From Desarmillaria ectypa (taxonomy: Eukaryota; Basidiomycota; Agaricomycetes; Agaricales; Physalacriaceae), in NCBI GenBank assembly GCA_030407005.1, contig JAUDYN010000004.1, forward strand, positions 1,984,001 to 2,048,000: a DNA stretch of 64,000 nt. Reading direction: 5' to 3'. The notes below the pieces were generated by a model, which was not told the DNA's origin, made no database searches, and was given only the letters and a program-made list of their open reading frames with translations. Numbering within the stretch: the stretch's first letter is position 1; the number at the start of each line of letters is the position of its first letter. Both the position numbers and the translations under genes were made by a program. Of this stretch, positions 33,074 to 44,237 are shown in pieces.

Positions 33074-33674
33074 TTAAAGCCCGCCCCAAAATACGTCTGT
33101 GCTGCGGGCATACACCAAGTGTAATATGGGTCCCTTGACGGGCCTGAGTACGTCTTCCTTCGTTCGCTTAGTGGATGTTTCAGAGCCCGCCCGTGGAAAG
33201 CCGACAAAAATATAGTTAAGTGATGCGCGACTTTGTTCTACGCCCTCCATTAAAATTTGATACATCGAGAGGGTAGAAGCTTCCCAGACGCGGTTCTGGG
33301 CGACGACCACAATCTGTGACATTCTCCATGTTTCTAATACATGGACCCAAGGAAATGTGCAGCAGCGAAGACAGGACACGAAGAGCAAGTCTAGAAGACG
33401 GGACTGTATAGGGTGCTGTTACCAAGCGAATATACTTGGAGATGTACCCAGTCTTGAAGTAATGAATGCTTGCAAAAGATGCTGTTCTCAGCTTTGGCTG
33501 GCAGAAGGCCAAAGAGCTAAGGATACAGGCAGAACACTGGTGCAGTAGGAGGAGAAGTGAAGCAGAGCCCGTTTCAAGAGTTATCAAAGTCCCCGCAGAC
33601 AAGTCCAGCGAAGGTTGTTCCGGCATGCCGCTGAAAAGAAGTACTCGTCGTTCCAGAGCTGGATTTATGAGCAT
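33074..33674 (-). CDS. Uncertain hypothetical, possibly spliced
   Basis: Two overlapping open frames lie here. One starts at ATG 33674 (MLINPALERRVLLFSGMPEQ) and reads 152 codons. The other, from about 33388 to the stop at 33074, reads LLDLLFVSCLRCCTFPWVHV and LNYIFVGFPRAGSE. The second frame has a natural-looking, amphipathic composition. A GT-AG intron joining the two is possible, but no junction I tried keeps a clean frame. No family recognised. Confidence 0.2.
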
Positions 33675-34043
33675 CAGCCGCTGCAGTTCCTGGTCTAGTT
33701 AGCAGCATTAGAAGCTTGAAATTGTTGTAAGAAGCAACATGATAAGAAGCACTGATATTCAACTTGTCGATAACCAGTTACAGAGGGTCGGCGGAGTCAA
33801 TGCGCAACCCATCCGACATCTTGACATGAAGTACCCTTTTTTCTAATTAATCGAAGGGGATTGCAAGCATTCCAGCTTGCCGACGGTATTTATATCGTCT
33901 CCTTCGTGGATGCGCGAACCACTGGAGACTACAAGTTCGAATGAAGAAACCCCGGCGCTGCGCCGCGGCAGGCCGGCACGTTCAACACCCGCCATTAGGG
34001 GAAATCGAAGGTCCCGGCGGCCAGTTGCACCTACTCGATCCGC

Positions 34044-35038
34044 ATGGACCTACCATCTCCTCGCGAGCTCGAGCTCGAAACCGCTCTTCGACAACGGAAC
34101 GTGCAGGTCGCCCAACTCTCTGTGAGTATCGAGCTTCACGTCGCTGCGCACGAACAACTCATATTTGTCGATCCAGGATGAAATAACACGTTTGCGAGCC
34201 TATGTTTCCTCGTCTTCGTCATCTGCAGCGACTACGGAGCACACGGATGCGACTACAGTGACTATACCGCCGCAGCTGATGGCACTGCTACTGCCCCACA
34301 TCCAACCAGAGGCGGGGCCGGGTTCCAGCAGTGTAACCTCCGCTCTTACCCAGAGAGTCAAAGGCCTTCAGGAGGAGAATGACGAGCTGTACGACATCCT
34401 CAAACAAGGCGAGACGGGACGGCTCAAGGAGGAGGTGCGAAGTCTCAGACGGGTGGTGCGAAAACTCGAAGATGCACTTGGTGGTACGTCGCTGCGGCTC
34501 GCAGTCTACTCCACTCATGATACGCATAGAATCACACAAAATCGTTGTCTCCCTCTCGTACGTCTCTTTCTGCCCATTGGATTCGAAGCTGATCCTACAT
34601 GCTGCCAGTACGGAACTAGATAAAGCCTACGAGGCCCTCAAGCCCCAGCACCACTCTCCACGGAATGCCACTAGTGTGAATAATGCATACCACCGTAATG
34701 GGACGGCGTCGCCAACGCAGTCCAAACAACCTCCGACAGGTCCACGTGCACACACGCACAAGAAGCCGCGTGTATCAGAGCCCAGACGGCGCGAGGAGAG
34801 CCGTGGACGAAGCGGACACCATCGCAGTGGCAGCAAGATGGACGTGGATGACGACCGGCGGGATAGAGACGACCGTGATGGCAACAGGTCAAGAAGGAGC
34901 GTCCATGTCAACCAGTCGACAGGGGGGAGTTCGGGAGGTCATGGCCATGGTCATCACAGAGGCGGTAGTGGCGGCAGACGCACCGGCTCTAGCGATCGGA
35001 CGTTGGCAGAGCGTATGGGGGTTCCCACTCGCTTTTGA
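34044..35038 (+). CDS. WTAP/Mum2-like coiled-coil protein
   Basis: Probable relative of WTAP/Mum2, a coiled-coil adaptor of the mRNA m6A methyltransferase complex in the nucleus. ATG 34044 opens MDLPSPRELELETALRQRNV; an intron (GTGAGT donor, near 34122-34177) joins QLS to DEITRLRAYVSSSSS. The conserved block is LTQRVKGLQEENDELYDILK, then TGRLKEEVRSLRRVVRKLED, then across two introns ESHKIVVSLS and TELDKAYEAL; this resembles the QEEN-EL...GR...LE...LQKK region of WTAP. The C-terminus is disordered and charged with RS/RD/RE dipeptides (SRGRSGHHRSGSKMDVDDD) and a Gly/His stretch, ending LAERMGVPTRF. About 270 residues. Family assignment is by eye only. Confidence 0.6.
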
Positions 35039-37963
35039 TCATTCGTTTCGTTTCGTTTCTGTTATTTTCTTTTCTTAATTCTCTGGATGGACACTCGTAC
35101 ATATATAATCCGGTATGACACCTCTCAACTCATCCTTTTTTGTAGCCCTAGCTGACGTTTTCTGTAGTATGAATTTGTGTGTATTCCTAGGTCCCGCTGT
35201 CGTCGTCTTGCTATTTGCCGTATCACTACCCTATTTACATCCAGGAATGTTAATTTATCGTGTTTGACTACTTTCACATCTTGCTTCCTCTCTTGACATG
35301 GCTACTTACCTCTTGGTTATCTCACTTATACATTCCGACCTCCATCGATGCGACGCGACTGATAACGTTCACAAAGGCAGATTTGCCGAGCCAGTCTGTG
35401 TCCCCGGTACTTTTTGCATTCATGATCCGAAACTATATCATAACACTTGCGAACGCCCATCTGCACAAGTTCCAGCGTTGTACCATGGGGCAGTATGGGG
35501 CAAAAGTAGAAAGTCCGAGGACAGCCGGGAAATGGTTCGCTGTAAGTCCTTCAAAGTATTATGAATTTTTCTATTGAACGTCATTTACGATCAAGGCCGT
35601 GGCATCTGCCAGTTGTGTGACGTTACGACGCGTCCTTTCCATCGAACTGACTCCAAAATGCCAGCCTCGGTGCCGTCTCAGCTTCACCTGTACCCTCTTA
35701 CCGCCGCTCTATGCAACCGTTGTCCTCTGTCGGAATTTTTTACGAATGGCCTCTTCTCCACCTTATCCTCTGTCGTGATTTTCACTGTTCCCGTTTTGTA
35801 GACTCGTTTCTAAGAGCCAACAGGCAACTTCGGGTTTCTGTGGCGTCACCTTCAAGGCGCCGGTAGCATGTGCCTAGCTATCAAAAACAAGAATATATGA
35901 CTGGTTGGTTCCGGCACCAATCGGACTGGAGTTACTGTAGTCCTGCTAGTGCGGATGGAGGCCGTTAATTGCGGAGTCTCTAAATCGCGTTAATTTACCG
36001 AGACGTCAGCTAATCTATCCTGCAATGGCACCTTGTAAGTACGCGAATGTTCAACCTTTGAAAACCTATGCTTTTTTTTTTTAACCTTGGGTTGCAAAGG
36101 TGCTATGCACATACACGGTTAGCAATGTTCGTCGATAATTATCTCACCTCCTAAGCTTACTCCTGCTTATATAGGGTTTCACGTCATTGTCCATCATCCG
36201 AGGCTACAAAGCTAAAGTGCCTCAGCGAACTTGAATTAAAGACTCCTAAGATTTCGACGTCTGCCGCAAGAAAATGTAGATCTTTCCGTTTTTCCTGTCC
36301 TACGACGATACCCGAATAAACATGGCGGGACCCCAACCGGACGTCTTGCATTAGAAGGCAATAGGATACTTAACACAATGATTTAACCAGGCAACAATAT
36401 TGAATTGTTGGATGTAAAGTCTAAAACCAAACTGCGATTTGCGCGCTCTCGAGTTTTCAACACTCTCGTCATCACCATAATGATTATCTATTGATTGGTC
36501 CAGACGTCCGTATCAACCAATACATTCACGCCTTGGGGTGGCGCTGAAGCGCTGATGCATTGATGTGCTGAGGTTTTGCACGCCACACGCGTGAAATACG
36601 ATCGAGTGATGCATCTCAGCCATAACCTAATTCAGTCATATCATGTCGTTCCGGCCGATGTTAAATCATAAACTTTTCGTGCTAACAATGGGCGTGCTCA
36701 GTATTTTAGGGTTCTGTAGTGGAGAAGGCAAGTGGTAGCTGTTCGCTATTCGCACTGATTATCATTCTGATCATCAAAAAATTTGCCCAGTTTGGTTCAG
36801 GCGAGTTACGCCGGCTGAACTAGAACAACACAGGAAGGAACTTACGAACTTGATGTGTATGTAGTGTACTTCCGTTACTGGCACCCACTTCCTTCTGATG
36901 TCCGATTTAATCGACCATCGGATATCAAAGAGCTCGGTGATGGCTGAAATCATCTTCAGATTTCTTATTGCTCATGACTGGGGATATAGGATATCTCAAA
37001 ACTCGCAGAGAGGTGATAGAAAAAAGGTTGGATAACTTGGAGGAGATTTTGGTCTGTCTCTAGTTATCTGAGCAAGGGGCTACTCTGACATGCAGTAGGA
37101 CGAAGTTGAGAAGAATCACGTCAAGGTAATGACTGAGGGTGAGGCTATCCGCCGAGATAGGTATTGGAGATCCAAAAACTAAATGAACTGTTGAACAAGT
37201 AAAAATGCCGAAACACATTCTGTCAAAAGAACAACCAGTAGATCGCTCTAGAGCTGGAGAATATGATGATCAGATCGTCATTCCATCATATTAGATAGTA
37301 ACCCGGTTGTCAATTCTCAGATCGTTCAAGTGATACATCCGCAGTGCTTGTCTATTGTCCTACTCGTGAAACCCAGAGTCACCATCACAATATGAATGGA
37401 TGACACTTATCGTGTTACAGCTGCGTCAGATGTCATGAGGTTAGCCAGGAGCGTACCGGAAAAAAGGGGAAGTCAGATATGTGCAGGAAGAGGTATCGAT
37501 TTGGGGACAGAGGGGAGACCCGTGGAGCACGTGCTGCTCTGATGGGCTAACAACAGCACCAAACATGGGAAAAGCTTTTTAAGTGCGAAAAATTTTCTGC
37601 TCTCTCAGAAGACGACCATTGTGTTCTCGGTCTATCGATCAACTATGAAGGAACGAACATGTTACCATGGTGAGTTGCATTCCTCTTCACACGGGCTATG
37701 ATTACAATAATATTCACACTGGATGAATGCATGGAACATAAGACTGTTCCTTGTTTAACGATTATTTTTACAACGGTAACTGAGCCTTCTATCACCTCAT
37801 CTTTGCTGTCCTATCGTATTCTGTTCTGTTGCTCATGATGCATCTTCTCCAGGTAAAGGTCTGATTGGTTTCGAAGCTGCACGGCATGCGGATGGATGAA
37901 TACAGCTTAAATGTACATTAAGAAAAGTAGCCAACAAAGTTTTACATGTACCGAAATACTACC
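35039..37963. other. 2.9-kb region without a supportable gene
   Basis: No ORF here has both an ATG and coding character. There are AT-rich and repeat-free stretches, an AGCACGTGCT palindrome near 37529, and at 36025-36230 a series of splice-like signals that could assemble a peptide of about 20 residues (MAP then HIHGF), which I do not trust. It could hold a non-coding RNA, a decayed element, or long UTRs of the flanking genes. Confidence 0.4.
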
Positions 37964-38627
37964 CTATGCATTCCCATAATCTCCATCGAAAGCGTCGGAG
38001 GGGACTTGGCCTTGCAACTGGGTCAGAGCTCCCGGCAAGAGGTAAATGAAGGGACCCGATTTTGCTGGGGGCGGCGTCGACTGGTATGCGACGGGCAAGG
38101 TACACCGAGGGCAGAGGAAGCGATATTGCCGTTCATGGCCGCCTTGTCTAATGAAAAATGGTGAACAGCAAGCATGCGCTGACCTTCGGAGTACACACCT
38201 TTCAATTAGAAGTGGGTCGCCAAGATTTGCATTCAGTTTGAACACCCGAGCCTTGGCACCTTCACTGTCCTGAGAGCGAACGATGATGGCACCGTCAGTC
38301 TTACGCTTTGGAAGAGCTGTTAGGGATTTGTCGATGACGAGCTACAAGAAAACGGTGAGAACATAAATATTAATAGAAGGTAATTTACACATAACATACG
38401 ATGAACTCGCCACAGATGCAATCTATCATATAAATAATCAATCAACTGCATCGCCTGAAAGAAATATACTCAGCCATCAACGCACAGTAGACGCGTAGGC
38501 TAGCCGCGGATGAGGCTGTTGGCTGTGCTGCAAGGCGGTATATATGTTATTTCCGGATTTCACACTAAGCAGGAAACATACCATCTGTTGAAGATGAAAC
38601 AGCAGAACGCGAAACAACCTTCGGCAT
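37964..38627 (-). CDS. STEEP1: STEEP1/CXorf56 homologue
   Basis: Small conserved eukaryotic protein. In animals STEEP1 promotes exit of STING from the ER, while homologues are also reported near the spliceosome; the role in fungi is unknown. ATG 38627 opens MPKVVSRSAVSSST, the family's N-terminus. Introns then join DAQPTASSAASLRVYY to CICGEFI and LVIDKSLTALPKRKTDGAII. RVFKLNANLGDPLLIER is joined by an intron (GTGTGT donor) to QGGHERQYRFLC, and the second Cys pair follows in CPRCTLPVAYQS; together CxC...CPxC makes a likely zinc site. The end is GALTQLQGQVPSDAFDGD. About 145 residues, four introns. The unspliced frame hides the conserved part. The divergent ankyrin gene starts 257 bp away. Confidence 0.85.
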
Positions 38628-38884
38628 ATTGAAAAAAAATAATAAAGAGGATCTTGACGGTGGGAGCAGTCAAGTCCTGCCGATGGAAACGTCCGAGTCC
38701 GAAATCGGGAACACAAAGGATATGTAATTGATTTGAAATACAAGGCACCAAAGACCTCTCCGTGATTATTCCGGCTGGGGATCGTTCGGCACAGCTTTCG
38801 TGGTCGTCACTTTCAAATTAAGTCACCCACTCTTTTAATTGTGCTCGTCAGCTGCGATTCCGGTTCTCTTCTTTACCACTTCCC

Positions 38885-40761
38885 ATGGCTGAAAGAGATG
38901 CCGCCGCACGTTTGCGCCGCGCAGTCAAGGGTACGTCCCATTTCTACCACTCATATGTCCATTCACCTTTGTCTTTGTATAGAGAACAACCTTTTTCTTG
39001 TGAAAAGGCTCATTGAACGGACCGACATGCGCAACATCGACCCAGGACCACGTCGGTATACGTCGCTGGCCTGGGCAGCAGTGTTGGGCCATGAGGAGAC
39101 CTTCGAATTCTTACTGTCGGAAGGTCACGATGACTACGAGTTCAGTCGGGTGTGTGACTTACGTTGCGAGCGATATTTACCTACTAATACATACTTCAGG
39201 ACTCGGAAAACAACACAATTCTCATGTTATTGGCAGACCAAAAGCCCCCTTCCGCCACGTCGTACCATTCTATGCCAAGCAATGACACTCTCCGGGCTAC
39301 TTTGCGGATGGCACGACTCTACTACGATCGCTATCCCCAAGTCCTGGACTGGTCAAATAGCCAAGGCAAGACCGCACTTCATGTGGCCGCTCTGAGGGGA
39401 ATCGAGGAGCTCGTTAGGGTGCATAGGCCGTTGCTTCCGTCGTGTCCCAGCTTACATTCTGTATCTAGATGTTATGCGATCTCAATGCCGATGTTGACCT
39501 GCCGGATAACAAGGGAAATGCACCACTGCATTCGTACGCCATTCAATACTTTTTAATTGTTCTCACATTAATATCTCATTTAGGGCCAGCTCATGGGGTC
39601 ATATCACTGTTAGTGTTCGATTACTGTCCCCGTCTTGGGTATCACTCAAGTAGATTTCCAGGTTGTGCAACTATTGATAGAAAGAGGGTGCTCATACACC
39701 GCTCGCAACAACGATGGGTTCACCGCGTCTGACTATGCGTACTCGTAAGTTTATGCTCGTCACATCTGGGCGATAAACTTAGTGTCTCTGTCTACAGGTA
39801 CAGTACTCTGGAGACGCTTCAAGACACTGTCCGACTCCAGTTTGAAAATAACAAAAAGTCGCGACGTGCTATATTTGCGCAGAACGCTGCCAGGAACAAC
39901 GATTGGGGTGGAGCTGGGCCTTTGATCTCGAACTCTTCCCAAAATATCCGCTCAGCCACGCCGAGAATGCGCAGTGGATCTGGGACCAGCAGGACGACGG
40001 TCACGTCGGACAGCGGAGAGTTGGAAAGCAACGGATTAACTCCGGCTCCACCCAGCCAATCGTCGTTGTCCGCTTCTTCGTCCCCCTCACAACCGTCTGG
40101 CGGCTCAAGTACGCCCTACCACTCTCTGCAGCATACCAATGGCACCACGTCAGCCCTATCGCCGTTCGCCACGCGAGTACGGGAAAGGGATGCTGACGCA
40201 ATGGAGAAATACATGAAAAGAAATCGAAGTGGAAGCCAAGGAACATCCTCAACAGATAACAGGTCGCAGAATGGATCTTCATCGGCAGGTGCTGCATGTC
40301 CCTCATTGCACGAGGATGATGTCTCTACCAATCTCCCTCCAAGTGGATCTACAACACCACGACGATTGCGACCATCCATGTCTGCGTCTCAATTACTATC
40401 CAAACCTCCCTCCCTATCAAACTCCACACAGCCGGAGAACCGAATACGGGCTGGCACCAATCCTACATCTTCCCGTCCCTCGATATTTCCCCGGCCTTTG
40501 CTTTCGCGATCATCTTCAATATCCAACTCTACCCGTCCCCTAGCCTCGGTCAACGATAAACTCTTTGAGGAGCCTGAGAATTATACCGGGCCTCCGAGCC
40601 AATATGCTCAATTTCCGGAACCACCCCTTCCTCCCGAAGATAATAACACTTCGATAGCTGGACGGAGAATGGGTTTTCACCCTTTAGTCAAGCCTCTATA
40701 CGGCATCGACTCGCTTACGAGTCACAGGAGAGGGCTGTCCACGTCCTCTTTTCGCTCATAG
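38885..40761 (+). CDS. AVO2-like ankyrin-repeat protein
   Basis: Probable counterpart of yeast Avo2, an ankyrin subunit of TOR complex 2. ATG 38885 opens MAERDAAARLRRAVK, joined by an intron to ENNLFLVKRLIERTDMRN. Ankyrin repeats follow: GPRRYTSLAWAAVLGHEETF, NNTILMLLADQKPP, NSQGKTALHVAALRGIEELV, LNADVDLPDNKGNAPLH, SASSWGHIT with VVQLLIERGCSYTARNNDG, each with the TxLHxAA-type turn. A helix (TLETLQDTVRLQFENNKKSR) leads to about 290 residues of Ser/Pro/Thr-rich disordered tail (SPSQPSGGSSTPYHSLQHTN), ending RRGLSTSSFRS. The order of N-terminal ankyrins and disordered tail matches Avo2. Ankyrin homology is certain, the Avo2 identity less so. Six introns, about 490 residues. Confidence 0.65.
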
Positions 40762-41445
40762 ACGGCTGTGAAGTGATGTATATTGACCACCTTGTACTAC
40801 CAGATGTGTATGATTTGTTATTGCCATTCCCTCTTGCTCTACCTTGCTCTGTTGTTTTTCATCGTCGACCGGACTCCTTCTTGCAATACGTGGCCTATGT
40901 ATTGTTACAATATTCTGTATGAACTCTACCATCACCTCTTCCGGGCCCTCTTAAGCTTATTTGCTTATTATCCGTACATAGACAGTCTAGCATTCCTACC
41001 ATAATGAGATACATCTGACATATTTCCTTCATTCAATGAACCTGTATAGAAATACTCGTGACCCCGAAGAACCCTCAATGGAGTAGCAAAAATGCGTTCT
41101 TGAAGAAAAAGAAATTTGTCGGACGAAGAAGGGACAAGAAGCCTACCGAGTGCAGTAATTTTTTTTTCTTTTTCAGAAAATAGGCTTAGCGTCTTGGATG
41201 CTAATTCCTTCTGTCGCAGAATGGCACCATTCGGCTCTTGGACGTTGCGAATCGACGAGGAAGGGTGCATGTGAGCGTGAAGCACCGCCGTATATGGCAA
41301 GAGTGTGACCAATGGGTCTTATGTGGAAATGGTGCGAATGATGCAAGGTGACCTCGGAACATTTGTAACTGAAAGGCATGCAAGCCAGCTCAAAGGTTGC
41401 TTCTGACTATCCTTGACATCTGCTACATTTCCCAAGTCTTCTTCA
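40762..41445. other. Intergenic, ankyrin gene to sugar transporter
   Basis: This gap of 684 bp separates two plus-strand genes. Minus-strand ORFs of 60-114 codons here start without ATG or have no coding features. It includes poly-pyrimidine and poly-T runs near 40850 and 41160. Confidence 0.4.
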
Positions 41446-43855
41446 ATGCATCATGCCATGGCTGACGTTGAGGACCCGACAACCCAGATGGCCTGGCCAT
41501 CAAGGCGTCACAACGACCCTTCACCAGAGACAGTGAGGGATGATCCTAGGATCCAGCGTGAGGAGGCAGAATTGACCAAACAGGCGGAGACAGCGACGAC
41601 AGCGAGAAAACGGCTCTCCACATGGGATCTCATGACGCTCAGTGTCGCCATGTTGGGTGCCCAAATTGCCTGGACAGTCGAGCTTGGGTATGTGTCGGTG
41701 CAACGTGGTGACCACAGGGCTGACAGATAATCATATCACAGATACGGGACACCGTTTCTACTGGGATTGGGCATCTCTGAGCAGCTGACGTCGCTCGTCT
41801 GGCTGGCAGGACCCATCAGCGGCCTCGTCGCCCAACCAGTCATCGGTATTTGCCGCCGGCCCATACTCAATCGACATCATTGACCAGATTTTCCGTTCTA
41901 GGCGCTATCTCGGACTCGTCGACGTCCAAGTATCGTCGGCGCTTTTGGATTGTATCGTCGACTGTCGTCCTAGTTTTGACCACACTGGTGCTTGCCTACT
42001 GTGAAGCCATCGCTGCGTTCTTTGTCGATCTTTTTGGAGTAGGCGCCGGAGATTGGGATGAGCAGCGCAATATACAAGTACGTACACATCTCCTTAGCTT
42101 GTCTAAGGTTCGTTGACATCCAGCAACACTAGGTCGCAAACGTAGCCATCGGTTTCGCAGTGACCTCGTTCTATTTATTAGACTTTGCTCTCAACGCGCT
42201 TCAAGCATCTCTGCGGAATCTTCTCTTGGATGTCGCACCAGCCTCCCAATTGAACGCTGGCAATGCCTGGCACGGTCGTATGACTCATGCTGGCAACATT
42301 GTTGGATTCGGATTCGGATTCTTCCCTTTGGCCAAGCTGCCCTTCCTGCAGATATTCGGGGGCAGCCAGTTCCGCAAGTTCTGCATCTTGTGTAATATTA
42401 TCCTCATCGTCACTGTTTCCGTCACATGCTATTGTCACGAAGAACAAGAGCGTGCTGCCAACAACAAACCATCCAAGTCAGTCAAAGGTTACTCAAGACG
42501 TTTCCTCGCTCATGTTCTGCTAGCAAATTCCGTGAAATACTTGACAACATATATACGGCAATCATCAAGCTCCCTAAAGCTGTACGGCGCGTGTGTTATG
42601 TCCAGCTGTTTGCATTCATGGGATGGTTCCCATTCCTCTTTTATTCGTGCGTTTACTACTTCGTCGAGATCTGCTTCAAATCTAAGTCCTTTACAGTACC
42701 ACATACATTGGGCAGGTCATGGCTCATGAGATGGGCGAAGAACCTGACCGTGACGCTGCGGCACGACGTGGGGAGTTAGCGATGCTTCTGTATAGCATTG
42801 GTGCGTTTACTGGTTTGCCTCAGTGATGACAAAATTGCTCATCACCATTCAGTGTCTGTCATTTCAGGCACTGTTCTTCCTCACTTGGCTGGCAGAGATC
42901 GCAGACTGATGGCGCACAAAGAGGATGTTGACGAAGATGCTGAACTCACCCGCATTCGAAATACGGTTCATGGATGGCGAGCAGAAGCCGCACGGAAAGG
43001 CAGACCTCTGCGTCTACCTGTAATGCCCTTCTTACTTCGGAACATCTGGACGGGTGCAATGATATGGTTCAGTCTTCTGACGTTTTCAACATTTTTCATT
43101 GCGGATGTGATACAGGTAATTCGCACATCCTTCCGGTCAATCACCGACTTCATCTTCTATACAGGCATCCATATTCGTCGCCCTCGTAGGTATATCCTGG
43201 GCCGTGGCAATGTGGGCACCGTTCGCCATCATAATGGAGGTAGGTAATTCTTTCAAGCTTGCTGTGGTCACTGAAACAGCTTCTCCTTTAGTTGTTGAAA
43301 GACATGTCTTCGCCGCCAGCTCCCATCAGGTCACATACCCGTACTCTATCAACACCTCCGCGAAGGATCGTCTCCGAGCGCCAGCCTTTGCTTCGTACTC
43401 GCTCTCTGGATGAATATGAAGCAGACGAAGATGAAGTTCAGTCCGAAATCCCAGTCGCGGGAGGGACAATTCTCGGTATTCACAACTTGGCCATCGTGAT
43501 GCCGCAATTTGTGGTATGTCTGGGGTAATCCACATTAAATAACGAGCACATTTTCATGGTCCTCCCAGATCTCATTGGTCTCGAGCTTCATATTTCGAGT
43601 TGTGGACAAGGGGGCCGATAACGATACCTCCAACGTCTTTTACGGAAAGAACGGAGTAGCCTGGGTGCTCCGTTTTGGGGGACTGTGTACATTAGCTGGG
43701 TTTGTCTCTCCAGTTGTTTGGCCTTACGTGTATGCTGATTGTGGTTTCTTCCCAGAGCGATGATTGCTCGGATGGTGCCTCCGACGCCTACGGAGAAAGC
43801 GATGAGGCGGAGACTCGGTGAGATGAAGTTGCTTCAAACGACTACAGCTGCGTAA
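41446..43855 (+). CDS. SLC45/Sut1-type sugar:H+ symporter (MFS)
   Basis: Twelve-helix major facilitator of the glycoside-pentoside-hexuronide class, related to S. pombe Sut1 (maltose/sucrose uptake) and animal SLC45; plasma membrane or vacuole. TM1 is WDLMTLSVAMLGAQIAWTVE and joins to GTPFLLGLGISEQLTSLVWL. The family loop SGLVAQPVIGAISDSSTSKY then RRRFWI follows. QVANVAIGFAVTSFYLLDFA, NALQASLRNLLLDVAPASQ, NIVGFGFGFFPL, CYVQLFAFMGWFPFLFYS, YIGQVMAHEM, ASIFVALVGISWAVAMWAPF and LGIHNLAIVMPQF mark later helices. A long central cytoplasmic loop carries charged residues (KEDVDEDAELTRIRNT) and a second loop is Ser/Arg-rich (SSPPAPIRSHTRTLSTPPRR). The end is RRLGEMKLLQTTTAA. About 600-630 residues, eight or nine introns. 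Substrate is inferred. Confidence 0.85.
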
Positions 43856-44237
43856 ATCTTTAAGCTACGGAAATTTCTAAACTGGTATGTCGATTAAGTT
43901 CTTTTGGATACATGCTTTTACCTATTATGTACGCACTACTACTGTTAACATATCTCGTCGAACGATGTAGTTTATGCAATACTAATACGGAGTCCTGTTT
44001 AGCTGCTAGTCCTCTAATAAGCTTCAGATGGTGTACGATTTTTCAATAAAATTTGGAAAATGCGTCTTCTTCTCTCAGACATGACGCGCCGGGATGGTTA
44101 AGCTGGATCGATTACTTATTAGTGCTGAGGCGCCTCGTCCTGGAATTCAGGTTTCCCTATTGGATAAATTAGAAGTGCTGATCGATTCGCTGTACAGTCG
44201 AGCAATCTCCTAGTGTGGCGTGGTCTTCTTAGCTTGT
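43856..44237. other. Intergenic, tail-to-tail
   Basis: AT-rich 382 bp between the stop of the transporter gene and the stop of DPH6. No gene seen. Confidence 0.45.

Larger units (their letters stand above)
30572..34043. other. Gene-poor 3.5-kb region
   Basis: No recognisable gene. 30840-31560 is strongly pyrimidine-rich on the plus strand, including a TTC-repeat run near 31500-31525, and gives several overlapping ORFs that lack ATG or family features. A 41-G homopolymer lies at 32462-32502. A plus ORF at 32744-33025 has a real ATG but no support. A minus-strand candidate at 33074-33674 is listed separately. Confidence 0.4.

Noticed and set aside
35260..35577. 105-codon plus ORF after the WTAP-like gene
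   Set aside because: It opens on GTG, not ATG, and has no recognisable feature.
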